Source: Diphasiastrum complanatum
Taxonomy: Eukaryota > Streptophyta > Lycopodiopsida > Lycopodiales > Lycopodiaceae
Assembly: GCA_029204225.1 (NCBI GenBank)
Contig: CM055110.1
Location: 35,875,239-35,939,238 of the forward strand
DNA length: 64,000 nt
Direction of reading: 5' to 3'
The translations under genes and the position numbers were made by a program. Positions 46,539 to 57,647 of the stretch are shown here, one piece after another; the stretch's first letter is position 1, and each line of letters opens with the position of its first letter. The notes under the pieces are model-generated. The model did no database searches, was not told the DNA's origin, and saw only the letters and a program-made list of their open reading frames with translations.

Positions 46539-47198
46539 ATGTCCCAATTTCAAAGCATGGCTTGCATTGATAGTTTTATGAGATTCTACGTGAAATCATT
46601 TGAATCGCTCAAGAAAACTGGATCTGTATATCAATTCAATCAACAAAAATTGGCATTGGTTCCAAAGACAAAAATTGAGTATAGAAAATGTTTGGACTAC
46701 TATTTAGATTCTCTTCAAATGCCTATAAAAAATGTGCTTCAACCAAATCTTTCCAAATATTTTCATGCTGCTAGTTCTATGGAGTTATGCGATATGATGG
46801 ATCGTGCACTTGATCTGGAGCATTTATCTACAAACCATATCAATGAATGGTGGAAAGTCACTGCTCAACGGAAACCTTATTGTTACAACCAACGACTATC
46901 TGAATACATTAGTCCTACCTTTGATGGAAGCATTCACTCCATTAATGTAGACAATTGGCTAGAAGATTTGGATTATAACTTCTACTATAGTGGATGTATT
47001 GGTGACAATAGTAAGGTTTTCTTTGCTTCATCGGGTTTTCAAGGACGTGTTCAATCATGGTGGAACATCGTTCACAACTTTCTTCCTGAGAACTGGTTAA
47101 ATTTCAAAATAGTTTGTAGGCAGATCTTCGATCGAGTCGACTTCATCCAATGGTGTTCTTTGAACCAAATAACTACAATTGCTGAGTTCAATCAATAA
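46539..47198 (+). pseudogene. Gypsy-type gag
   Basis: 219 residues from ATG 46,539 (MSQFQSMACIDSFMRFYVKS); the frame is open 6 codons further but only from GTG. A Retrotrans_gag-like domain covers residues about 130-219: VDNWLEDLDYNFYYSG, GFQGRVQSWWNIV, NWLNFKIVCRQIF. A TAA follows EFNQ, after which the same frame continues to about 47,380 (QQMVLVFDYGEVYLIQCYIY, ETMEYVLKYEQ), the C-terminal helix of this domain. Only moderately damaged. No protease or RT follows. Confidence 0.65.
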
Positions 47199-47478
47199 TT
47201 CCAACAAATGGTCCTAGTGTTTGATTATGGAGAAGTATATCTTATACAATGCTATATATATGGCTTACAACCTCAATATTGGAACATTGTAGAAAATTAT
47301 CTGCAGGTTACTTCTCTCCAACCTGGGTTTTGATTAAGAGAAACTATGGAATATGTTTTAAAGTACGAGCAATAAGAAAAAAGGCTTAAGTTGGAAGCTG
47401 AAAGGAAAGAACAACAATCTAGGTGGTTTGAGAAAATGAAGATGTGGATTTAGAAAGTGAGTATACACTAAAGCATCA

Positions 47479-47916
47479 ATGGATCGACAACCGCATGCGC
47501 ATGAAAGAGAAGAAATTTCTGAAGATGAAAATGATCCCAACAATGAGTATGATGAGCAAAGTGCCAATGACGAAGCAGTTGAGCAAAGCGATGATAATGA
47601 GTCAGATGAGCAAAGCGACAATGAAAGTCAAGTCCCAGATCCAAATACAATTGCAGGCAACAAAAATCCAATTCAAGATTTGGATCAAGTTGCAACAATA
47701 GATGGTGAAAATCAGGATTCAGATGAAATTCAAGATTTAGATCAGGATGTGAAGACAATTGAACATCCTTTCGAGTTTCACTTCAACCATCAATGTCCAG
47801 AACTTGACTTACATCAATGCCTTAATCTGGTCAATGAACAAGCAACTATGGATCGTCAGAGTGAGAATATTGCTATGCTCGAAGAAAGTCGATCAAGGCA
47901 TTCACCAGACTTTTAG
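47479..47916 (+). other. Acidic low-complexity ORF
   Basis: 145 codons from ATG; residues 10-60 are mostly Glu, Asp, Ser, Gln and Asn (EREEISEDENDPNNEYDEQS), and the rest is mixed. It lies 60 bases after the gag remnant on the same strand and is probably a frame-broken continuation of the same retroelement protein. No known domain. Confidence 0.35.
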
Positions 47917-47944
47917 ATTAAGAACTATATGACACCGACATTCC

Positions 47945-48850
47945 ATGGCTTGGAAGGATCCGATCTATGAACCAATTCATTTCGATTTGAAAGCTTTCAA
48001 GAATATTTTTATTTTTTATAATGATCTAATGGATTATGAGATATCCAACATGGATACTGATAGAAATGAAGAGATTTCATTAATCCATGGAGATCTTACT
48101 TGTATCAATACCTTGGATTATTGCTCAATGCCTCGATCCATTTTACAATATCTTCAAATGACTTCAATTGGAGAACCTGGTTCCTATGGATTCTCTTGAA
48201 CTCAAAAGCCAAATCGTAATTCACATGCATATTTAGAATGTATGGATGTGAATAATGATTGGGAACATTCTCTCAGTCAGCCAACACACTATAGGAAGCT
48301 GATTTTAAAATATGACATCAATCTATATCAGTTTCTTTGTAGAGGTCTACATTGCTCAGTGGACTCTAATGTGATCAATCTTCAATTGAGTAATGTCAAC
48401 ATTGATTGTTCATCAATGGTTATTTGGAACAATCAAAACATCAAATTCCTAGTTTAACTTTGGAATGTATTTTCACTATTTGAAACTGATGCTTCAACGA
48501 TTTATATGAACAGTTGCAAATTGTATTTTTCAAAACGAGAGAGTCCATTTTTGAGGTCAATCAGGTCAAATATTTACAACCACCTATGAATGAGGTATTG
48601 ACCAAATTCGAAAAAATATATTTTGGTCAACGGTATGCTCAGAGATATGCTTCATTATACGACAAAGTGTCAATATTCATGTCGAGTACTTCATATGGAG
48701 CATTTATATACGAACAACAATTCATGACTACCATTGTTTATGACAAAATTGTAATTTTTTTTATCAAATTAGTCAAACAACATGGATTGGTAGTTACGAC
48801 AAAAGAGCCAGATGCACGACAAGACCAAGAATCCAAGGGAATTGAATAAG
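47945..48850 (+). other. Unrecognised retroelement ORFs downstream of gag
   Basis: Three successive open pieces on one strand (47,945-48,199; 48,242-48,457; 48,514-48,849), the last two within inverted-repeat arm B. The last (starts MQIVFFKTRESIFEVNQVKY) is 96% conserved with the minus-strand ORF at 42,334-42,648, including its stop. Conservation of the frame in both copies suggests real coding in the source element; function unknown. Confidence 0.4.
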
Positions 48851-48867
48851 CATTCGAATTGGTATGA
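48237..48867 (+). repeat. Inverted duplication, arm B (631 bp)
   Basis: Partner of 42,316-42,946. Sequences outside both arms differ at both ends, and no target duplication flanks the pair. Confidence 0.9.
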
Positions 48868-49159
48868 TGTTGAGGAAGCAGACAAAAGATGATATTGCGA
48901 TGACACACTCTGTCCATTCCATATAGATTGATTACCAATAAGCAATATGGTGCTTCATCAAACTCTTCTTCGACCATCAGTTTTCCTCCATGGAAGCAAG
49001 GATTACAATCTGAAACCAATAAAATAATTTTAATTCGACAGCTTTGGATTTGTAATGAGGCAATACATTTTTGGACAACACATCCTCAATCATGACTACT
49101 TAACCAAGGCGATCAAGCTGATCAGACAAGTATTTTTATTTTTTAGGACAAAAATGTTT

Positions 49160-49864
49160 AAGTAGGGGGAATATCATGTACTTTTAGTACATCAGTGCTT
49201 TTCAAGGCAATATAATATCCATTGTAAGCTCTGTAGGCCCAAAGGAAGTTATTAGCCTTAATAACAAGGCGGTTCCCTCTTTAGTCCCTCCAAAGTAATT
49301 AATAAGGATAATAGGCCAATAAGGGCCCAATGTAGTTTAAATAATATTTAAGAAGGGCTAACTATCCCTCAAGATAGTGAAGTTAAGTTAAGTGAGAGTA
49401 TTGTCTATAACTAGGCAAGAGACATCAATCTTTGAATGGCTCATTTGCAAGTGAGAGCTTCTAGCTTCCTTGTGAATGTGAGCCATAGGGATCTCCATTG
49501 CTAGGTCTCATATGCCCTATCCACATGAATCAATGCTCCATCTCCATTGATTGTACTCTTTCTTTAATTACTAATGTGTTTCTATGGTGATCTCCATGTT
49601 TCTAGCTTTCTATTGATATGATATCATGATTGTCTTGTTCACTTTTAGCTTTTAGCTTTACTTCATTGTTATCGCTATTAGTTTGGGATTTGGCACATGA
49701 CAGAAAGGTAAAAGGAAAAAAAATAAAGTGTTCCTATATCCTACCTTACTCATCTTATCTCATGTCTGAGCAATTTCATGTTAGTGTATGAAAATTGTCA
49801 ATGTTTTATAAAACTAGTTTCATTGTTTTCTATCAATTTGATCTTGACCAATTTTGATTCTACG
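49160..49864 (+). repeat. Polypurine tract and 3' LTR-like sequence
   Basis: AAGTAGGGGGAA at 49,160-49,171, a classic plant Gypsy polypurine tract, then a region beginning TGTACTTTTAGTACA (a short hairpin). No copy of this LTR is seen at 46 kb, so the gag upstream and this 3' end may come from different elements. No coding sequence to 49,864. Confidence 0.45.
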
Positions 49865-50383
49865 TCTGCTCATCTGATACCTGCATGAATCACAAACTTG
49901 GACAACCAATTTATTTGAAGAACATCTACAATGGGCTTCCGGTTGATCTCCAATAAAGGGTAACCAATCCTATCATAATTTCAAGTTTAGATGTTAAGTT
50001 CAATAGTTTGAAGTCATTGAAGACTTGGCCATCTTCAAGAACTTCCACAAAATTAGCATTTAGAACAAGTCTGCATAAACATGTTACTTTCGTGACAGTT
50101 TTCAAAAATATTCTAAGTGTTGTGACAGTCTACAGAAATGAGCTATGTTCATGATAGTTTTGCCTTTTTTGCATTTTTCTGAAATGCGAAACTAGCATAG
50201 TTCAACAATTTAAACTATTTTGCAACAACTTTGTCTTTTTCGCATTTTTCCGAAATGTGACACTTAGGCACAGTTCAAAGTTCAACCATTTTAGGGCACC
50301 TTCGGCTTTTTCGCGAAATGCGAAGAGAGAGAAAATTTCTGAAGGTCATCTACTTCAAGACTTAAACTACTTTAGAGCACCTG
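49865..50383 (+). repeat. LTR-like dispersed repeat, copy B
   Basis: Direct repeat of 2,768-3,285; see that entry. Ends in TTTAGGGCACCTTCGGCTTTTTCGC...AGAGAGAGAAAATTTC. Confidence 0.6.
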
Positions 50384-51018
50384 TTGAAGTGTGGCTATGA
50401 TACCACTCCTGTGGAAGTAGGCATTGATATCACTCTATGGGCGAAAATAGATATATCAGCACTAATACCACTTCTATTAGAAGGAAAACAAATTGTTATA
50501 ACCAGCAGGATCATGGATTACTTGGAGAATGGAATTACGAGCAGTTCTTTGTGTGTGAAATCAGATTATCAGTGTAGGAGTCATAGACTGCCGTAAAAGA
50601 GAGATTGCAAAAACAATTAGGCGTCTGAGACAGCCATGCAATCCTCTAATATTGATAACCTGATATTAAGAGAATATAAAATCAATTTAGATGTCGTAGA
50701 CAGCCATACAATTCTCTGATAATGGAGTTTGAGTAAAAGGGAGTGAGATTTATCATTCAACAAGAATGCAATGAAGTAGAACAATAGCGAATCTATACAA
50801 TAAAAGGTTGTAAAACAATAATCAGACCACAATACAATTGTGCTGATAAGCACGTGATCCTACTTACAGATCCAAGACAATTGCTAAGGTTCTAAAATAG
50901 TTTTCTGTCTCTCTCTATGATCACCAACTCTGAGCAATCAGCTATTGATAAAAGGCGTTCTCCGCTATCTGATCTTACGTATCATAATTTTCTCATCTCT
51001 TCTTGCCCTTGCTCAAAT

Positions 51019-51022
<4 letters not shown>
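50384..51022. other. Spacer with a 72-bp tandem duplication
   Basis: GAGACAGCCATGCAATCCTCTAAT (50,626-50,649) recurs 72 bases on as TAGACAGCCATACAATTCTCTGAT. The open frame 50,384-50,596 has no family. No gene seen. Confidence 0.4.

Positions 51023-51077
<55 letters not shown>
51023..51077. repeat. (AC)27 microsatellite
   Basis: 55 bp of uninterrupted AC. Confidence 0.95.
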
Positions 51078-51080
<3 letters not shown>

Positions 51081-51268
51081 TAGCTGAAAAATCTTGTACT
51101 AGCTTAACTTTACAATTACAAGATTGATAACAGTTGTAACACTGATCAGTGGATCAGTTCGTTGATGGAGTGTGAAGGCTTTCTGGTCTGATAGCGACAA
51201 TCTGTATATTTTTGGCAGATTGGAAATGCGACACCCTTTGGCCTTTTGGCCTTTGCCTTTATTTGAGG

Positions 51269-51369
51269 GCAGCCTTCGAGATTTGTAAGACACCTTTGGC
51301 GTTTGGAAGACACCTTCAGGATTTGTAGGACATTGTCTTTACCTGTAGGACACCTTCGGCGTTTTGTAG
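51269..51369. repeat. 20-bp minisatellite, five units
   Basis: Units start at 51,269, 51,289, 51,309, 51,329 and 51,349, with consensus GACACCTTCGGCGTTTGTAG; the fourth is the most diverged. It expands the CACCTTCGGC block of the Copia LTR family found singly at 3.2, 35.3 and 50.3 kb. Confidence 0.85.
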
Positions 51370-51424
51370 GGCAAGTGTTGCAATTTTCGCTTGTGTAAAA
51401 ACCCGTGTGAAACTGTAGTGTGGC

Positions 51425-51911
51425 CTGTTACAAATTGTACGTATAAGGGAAGCTCCCTAAGATCCTGCTTACAAGACAATACACAATGGAAAACACACTA
51501 TGCAGCAACCACCCAACCAAGTAGAAGCAACCAATCAACTCTAGAAGCTTCACCCCCAAGCCAAGGAACAAGAGGCATGAATGTAGAGTGAAACCCTGAC
51601 AATGAATCCATGATCACAATGAGGAGTAGGGCGAGTTTGGCCTCTTATTATAGAGCCATAAGCATCCTGGGCACATAGCCATGCATAGCTTTAAGTTTTC
51701 TATACATAGATTCACCTAGAATAGAGTCCTATGCATGGACCACCTGTTCATAGAATTGCTATTGAGTGTGTTCTGGGCCTCACAATGATATTAGTTACTT
51801 TCGGGTCACATCCGGTATGACGTGGCATAACTAACAACTTGATTTACTGGAGTACCCTGTATCCAAGACTAGAAGTATACTGAATCCTACTTACTGGTCA
51901 TGGACATAACA
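51425..51911 (-). repeat. 3' LTR of the large Gypsy element
   Basis: Right edge CA at 51,911 (LTR starts TGTTATGTCCATGACCAG on the minus strand), directly after a purine tract at 51,912-51,921 (GAGGGAAGAA on the minus strand). Minus-strand TATA box TATAATAA at 51,645-51,652. Left limit approximate. A related old LTR lies at 14.3-14.6 kb. Confidence 0.6.
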
Positions 51912-52281
51912 TTCTTCCCTCAAACTGTTTCTATCCTTAGAAACTCTCTAAACATGAAAGAATTACAGTTCCTTTAACTTTCAATATTAACGAGAAAATC
52001 AGTAGCCTTAGTTTGACTTTCATATCAAATGAGTACTCAGAGATAAACTTATGCCAAATCGTTAATCTCTGTTTTGGAGTACAACTCAGGTTTGAAAAAG
52101 TACACTAAGTGATAAATTTCTCAACTGGATTATATTCACCATAAGTTAGTAACATCACCTTCATGTAAAATACTTACATGAAACACTGGGTGTAATAACC
52201 TAACTTAAGAAATTAAAGTTAAAGAAATAATAAAATAATTATAATTATAGTCTGAAATTATCCACAACTCTGACAGATAAT

Positions 52282-53958
52282 TCATAAGCTTTCAAGTACA
52301 AATATCCTTCGAATCCATACGGAGCCTTGCATTGCAGGAGGAGGCTGTTGAAATCCTGCTCCATCTCCACCATCTGGTCCATCAAAGTAGTGCCCCGAAT
52401 CATGGAATTGGGCGTGCTCTGCATGAACCGACAGTGTCGACTGGGTAGCAGCCTTTAAGCATTCTTCCAGGGTGGCTATGTGTTGGTTGAGGGCCTCGAC
52501 GGAAGCAATGTATGATTGTTGTAATTTTGAGTGTTGCTCCATCATGGCTTTTAGCTTTTGGGCCAGCGTTTGATAGGCCACCACTGGAATGGCAGTTCCC
52601 TCAGGAATAGTTGGTGGTGCGAAGTCGTTGAAGTCCACCATTTCCAATTGTTCCTTCATAGCGGAATGTGTTGCTTATGAATCTGCTACAGCCTCATCCT
52701 TTTCGGCTTTGAGGGTATCGATGGTTTGTTGCATGTGGAATACCTTCAGTTCGAGCTAGTTTTGGAGGTGGAGTAGCATCTGCTATTGTTGTTGATTGTA
52801 ATTTGTTAGGTTTTGGATCTACAGCTGTTGTTGTTTGTTTTCCTCCTCCAGCCTTGCTTTATCTTTCTGAAGGTCTGCCATAGCACCATCGTTGAATTGC
52901 CGCATAGTGTGTTGTCCCCCTAGGGTGCTAAATATACTGTATTGGAGTTCATTCACCAACCATACCGCTTTTTGGGCTGTAAGGGGTAGCTGCTCCCAAG
53001 GACCAATGTTAGGGAGGGTGCGTGTGTAGTTAGGATATGGCATGGGGTTAAATGGTAGAAAATCAGGAATAGGGTTAGACGGAGGTGTATGAAATGCAGG
53101 TGGAGGTGATTGTGGATTGCGGGTGGGGAGATACTACGTGGCAGAGAGTGTGGGATTGGTTTAGTGGTGACAGTGGTTGATGGTAATGCAGTTAGGAATT
53201 GTAATTCGAAATCATCTACGTTGACTGTGGAGTCAAGTAGGGTGGAGATTTGTACAGGGGAGGGCTTTTGTGGAAGTGTGGAAGTGAAGCCCGTGTTGAG
53301 AGTTAGTGAGGGTGTGGAAGAGGCAATAAATGGTGGGGGTGGTGGTGGGAGTGTGAGAGCAAGTGATGGAGAGGGGATTGCCTGTGTGGACGGAATCACG
53401 CCCATAGGATCAGAGCCGGAAGTGCTTGTCGTTCCAGAGCTGCTTGCCTGCTGCTGTTGCTGCTACTGCTTGTTGGCGTTGTTGGGCCTGGTGAAGTAAG
53501 GCCGCTTGCTGCTCGAGGACCTCCTTTGGAACTTGAGATGGTTTAAGGCTCCCTCCGAATTCAACTTATTCCACCCCGATGTCGCTGGATAGAATGTCAT
53601 GCAGAACATCGGCTTCTGTGCTGACCGCCTTCCCTTTCTGCTTCTTAGTAGATGGGGCTAGTCAGACTAGTTCTGTTGTTGATTGGGGGGTGGCTCATTT
53701 TTTTGTGCTTGGATAAATATCATCCAGCTCCTTGATGGCAGCAGCCGCCCTAGATCCCAATTGTTTGGTGACCAACATGTGGAGGATATACCCACATTTG
53801 GTAGTTGATTTGCGGGCTTTTAGAGCTCCGCACAGCTTCTCCACTACCTTCTCAGCCCACTTATAATTTTGAGTGGGGTCATCCATGGTGACCATGGTGA
53901 CGAGGATCTTGGTGGTATGTATTGCGACCATGGTGACGAGGATCTTTGAAGCGGCCCG
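52282..53958 (-). pseudogene. Extra downstream ORF of the Gypsy element, C-terminal part
   Basis: Continues the frame that is split by the Copia insertion: KILVTMVTMDDPTQNYKWAE, AIKELDDIYPSTKK to a stop at 53,695, then a glutamine-rich stretch and a proline-rich piece in a shifted frame, then GPWEQLPLTAQKAVWLVNEL (52,9xx), a Lys/Glu/Gln coiled coil (LQKDKARLEEENKQQQL), and a last open segment 52,282-52,659 (starts MKEQLEMVDFNDFAPPTIPE) ending 360 bases before the polypurine tract. No known domain. At least four stops or shifts. It occupies the position after integrase where some Gypsy lineages carry an env-like or additional ORF. Confidence 0.4.
53954..53958. repeat. Target site duplication GCCCG (left)
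   Basis: Repeated at 58,819-58,823, flanking the nested Copia. Confidence 0.9.
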
Positions 53959-54608
53959 TGTGAAAGATTCAACTAGTTTCATCACATTTTGCAATATTTC
54001 CATATTTGGCATATTGAGGCCAAAACTTGTTTTAGACTTAGAGGTTGACTTTTCAAAGTTCATTAGTCTAAATTTCATTTGAATAAATACTTTTTGAAAG
54101 TGTGGAAAAGATAGAATGCGAGTTTGAGTAGATTCAATTTGAATAAGTTGGGTACATTGAATCTAGACCCAAAATTGGTAGGGTTAGCATTTTGGTGGGA
54201 AAGCCAAGTGGCCAAATAGGGTTTGAACCTGTTATAAAAGGATGTAACTTGTGGAGAGAGTCATGTTCTCTCTTCTCTATCTCATTTCATGCTTATACAT
54301 GGTTCTCTTGGGTTCTACTATCCATTGATGCACTATCTTGGTGATTGCTTGCAATTCTATGCGTAAAATGATCTATATTTGTTATTTTTGGATCCACACG
54401 TGTGAAATACAGTAGCTTGCTGGTTTTGTATGGATAGCAACAGTACATAATCATTTCATTCAAGTTTGATCAAGTTCTATTAGTGTTTGCATCTCAAATT
54501 GTGTGTAGATGCTGATTTTTTTACATTGGTGAAATTGGTAGTGTATTTCTCTTTCTGAACAAAGATCATTCAAGTAGATTGGATCTTAAGGATCTAAAAT
54601 CTTTTACA
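53959..54608 (+). repeat. 5' LTR of the nested Copia
   Basis: 650 bp, TGTGAAAGATTC to CTTTTACA. TATA box TTATAAAAGG at about 54,232-54,241, followed by a CT-rich leader. An open frame on the other strand running out of the Gypsy ORF into this LTR (to 54,078 and beyond) is read-through, not coding. Confidence 0.85.
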
Positions 54609-54620
54609 TGGTATCAGAGC
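54609..54620 (+). other. Primer binding site of the nested Copia
   Basis: TGGTATCAGAGC, adjoining the LTR; initiator tRNA-Met. About 590 bases of non-coding leader follow before the gag ATG. Confidence 0.95.
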
Positions 54621-55208
54621 TTGCGTTTCAGGTTATGAAGGAGAAAATTAGATCTATCAATGATTTGGTGAAGATATCAAGTCTAGAGCATGCTAGAGAG
54701 GATTCTACACCAAAATCGGATTTTTTGCTTTTGTAGATTGGATCTTTTGTAGATCAAAACACTAAATAGGTCAATATACTTGTTCAATTCCATTTTTTGA
54801 ATTCACATGCTGGATTTGGCCGATTTTTGGATCATTGGTTCAGCCTAAGTAGTGGCTTATAGATTGCATATCAAATTTTCAGCATTTGCATGTAGATTTG
54901 GAATAGTCAATTTTTTGTGATTTTGTCAAAACCCTAATTTTGATTGGATCTCTAGATAGTGAGGTTGCTGGACTTCATTTGAGTGTGTTTCAATCTTAGA
55001 AAGTGGCAAAAGTCATTAGATTGAGGATAGATCATAGGTTGATCAAGATTCCATGATTCTATGTGTTGATTTGCTTGGATAAGTGCTAGAAGAGAATTTG
55101 TGAGATAGTTTCAAATCTTGGTGATTTCTTTTGAAAGCATTTGTTGTTGTTCAAAGGAGTGCTTTGTGCATTGAATCAGGTTGAAAGAGAAGATCAGGTC
55201 ATTGCTAC

Positions 55209-56121
55209 ATGGCAACCTCAATTGGAGTCATGTTGGAAGCCAATGATAGGCTTACCTCAAGTAACTATTCATTATGGAAAGTGAGGATGGAGTCACTTCT
55301 TGAGATGAATGATGTTTTGGATATTGTTGTAGGTTTGGATAAGAGACCAGCAACACAACAAGATCAATTGAGGTATGACAAGAGGGCCAAGAAGTCTCTA
55401 CACATGATAAAGATGAATGTTACCAATGAACTTCTCAAGGAAGTTGGTAAGTGCACATCATCTTTGGAAGCTTGGAATTCATTGAAGAAGCTTTATGAAT
55501 CCAAGTCTTCTACTAGAGTGTTGACTCTAAGAAGGCAAATCTCTTCTTGTTTGCAAAAGAATGAAGAAAGTCCAAGTACTTTTGTTTTGAGAATGAAAGC
55601 ATTGAATGATGAGTTAGCTTGCATAGATGAAAGCATTAAGGAAGGAGAGCTTATTCAAGTGATTCTTAATGGCTTGTTGGATGCTCATGCTAACATTGTT
55701 CAAAGTATTGCTATTCAAAAGACTTTGCCAAGTTTGATGGATCTTCAAGAGATCTTGATCAATGAGGAATATTCAAGCAAGAGGTGGATCTACATCGACA
55801 CTTCAAGAGGATGCTATGTTCACAAAGAGCAAATTCAAGGGCAAAACCAAAAGCAAGTGGTCTAAAGGGCAAGATCAAGTGGATGCTTCTTCAAGTGGCA
55901 AAAAGAAGGATAGATCAAAGCTCAAGTGCTTCTATTGTGGCATCAAAGGACACTTTGCAAGTGAGTGCTACAAGAAGAAGAGAGATCAAGGAGACAAGCA
56001 AGGTAATCCTACTCTTGATGAGGATGCAAATGATGATGCTTATGTGATGTCTTCATGTATGCTTGCTAATGATGGAGATCTAGATCCTTGGTGGATTGAT
56101 AGTGGAGCAAGTTCCACATGA
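55209..56121 (+). pseudogene. Gag and protease start of the nested Copia
   Basis: ATG 55,209 (MATSIGVMLEANDRLTSSNY). UBN2-type gag with SSNYSLWKVRMESLLEMNDV and ILNGLLDAHANIVQSIAIQK, same clade as the 14.8 kb element. A frameshift near 55,770 moves reading to the next frame, which has the CCHC knuckle CFYCGIKGHFASEC and the protease start WWIDSGASS; a second break at about 56,117 ends it. Non-functional. Confidence 0.88.
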
Positions 56122-57647
56122 CCTTTCACAAAGAGTACTTCACTTCTTTGTTGGCATATGGAGATGACAAGAGGGTGATCTACACGGCCAATGATGGTGA
56201 GTGTGCAATCAAAGGGATTGGCACAATCTCTATTTCTCTCTCTACAAATAGGAATGTTCATTTGGAGGATGTCTTGTTTATTCCATCTATTACCCAAGAA
56301 TTTGCTTAGTGTGAATCAAATGCTAAGTAAGGGCCTCAAGGTGGAGTTTGATGGAGATGCTTGTTTGATCAAAAGGAAGGATTTCTTGATTGGAAAAGGT
56401 AAAAGACAAGGGAAGTTGTTCAAACTTGATTCTTGTGTTATTGCTAACCAAGTTGGATGTGTTGCAAGGGAGCAAATTTCTATTCAAGAGGTTTGGCACA
56501 AAAGGATGGGACACCTCAACTTTAAGTCATTGGAGGTAATGGCAAGGAAGAAGGTTGTGATTGGTCTTCCAAGTTCCTTAAGTAATGACAAGCATGTTTG
56601 TGAGTCTTGTGCTTTGTCTAAGTCACATAGACTACCTTATACTAGATCTATTTCTAGATCTACAAAGCCTTTTCAACTTGTACATTCGGATATTCATGGA
56701 TTTACTACAATTAGCAATAGTGGAGCTAAGATGTATTAACATTCATTGATGATTTTAGTAGATTTTGTTGAATCTATCTACTAAAGAGCAAGGATGAAGT
56801 GTATGATGTCTTTGTCAAGTTCAAGAATGCAAGGGAGAACCAATTTTCCACAAAGATCAAGTGCTTGAGAGGTGACAATGGTGGTGAGTACATATCTAAC
56901 AAGTTCAAGGCCTTTTGTGATGAGCATGGGATCAAGAGGGAGTATACAACATCAAGGACCCCACGACAAAATGGAGTGGCTAAAAGGAAGAATAGGACTT
57001 TATGTGAAAGTGCTAAAGCTATGAGGTTAAGTGCTAATCTTGACAAACTATTTTGGGATCAAGCTTTGTTGTGTGCCAATTTTTTGTGCAATAGGTGGCC
57101 GAGTGCTATTTTGGATGGAAGGACACCTTTTGAGATGCTATTCAAGAGGAGGCCGAGTGTCAACTTTCTAAGAACCTTTGGATGCACATGCTATGTCAAC
57201 ATTACTCTTGATGATAGGACCAAGGAGGATCCATCTTCAAGAAGAGGTATTTTTGTTGGATATAGTGAGGTGAGTAAAGCCTACAAGGTTTACATTCCTT
57301 CTACTAACAAAGTGATTGTTGGTAGAGATGTCATTTTTTATGAGGGAAACATTCCAAAGGTGTCTTCAAGCATGATTGATGGTAAAGTAGATGGTTCTAA
57401 CATTCTTGATGTTGATGAGAAGGATCCTACTTTGGATGTTGGTGATGATGGACCTTCATCAAGTCAAAAGCCAAGGAGAACATCAAGAGAAAGACAAGTA
57501 CCTTCAAGGCTCACATATGATCAAAAGGGTAAGCAAGTAGTTTCTGGAAATTATGTTGCTTTCCTAACCTCTTTGGATGAGCCTACAAGTGTAGATCAAG
57601 CAAGGAAAGAAGAGGACTGGATCCAAGCAATGGACCTTGAGTATTGA
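56118..57647 (+). pseudogene. Protease and integrase of the nested Copia
   Basis: Three open blocks in changing frames: 56,118-56,309 (rest of protease, FHKEYFTSLLAYGDDKR), 56,191-56,739 (GAG-pre-integrase VWHKRMGHLNFKSLE, zinc cluster CESCALSKSH, first catalytic Asp in LVHSDIHG) and 56,799-57,647 (CLRGDNGGEYISNKFKAFCD with the second Asp, RQNGVAKRKNRT where the catalytic Glu position reads Lys, FGCTCYVNITLDDRTKEDPS). The end of the last block is the linker that normally leads into RT. At least three frameshifts. Confidence 0.88.

Noticed and set aside
42316-48867. A single 6.5-kb DNA transposon with 631-bp terminal inverted repeats
   Set aside because: No target duplication outside the arms, coding frames run inside the arms, and the interior contains an unrelated Copia and Gypsy gag. 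Two opposed fragments of one element fit better.
53110-53499. 129-residue Gly/Val-rich plus-strand ORF
   Set aside because: Antisense to the proline-rich part of the Gypsy extra ORF; glycine richness mirrors the proline codons.
53959-54130. Gypsy extra ORF apparently extending to 54,078 and beyond
   Set aside because: The part right of 53,958 is antisense LTR of the nested Copia; the true continuation is at 58,824.
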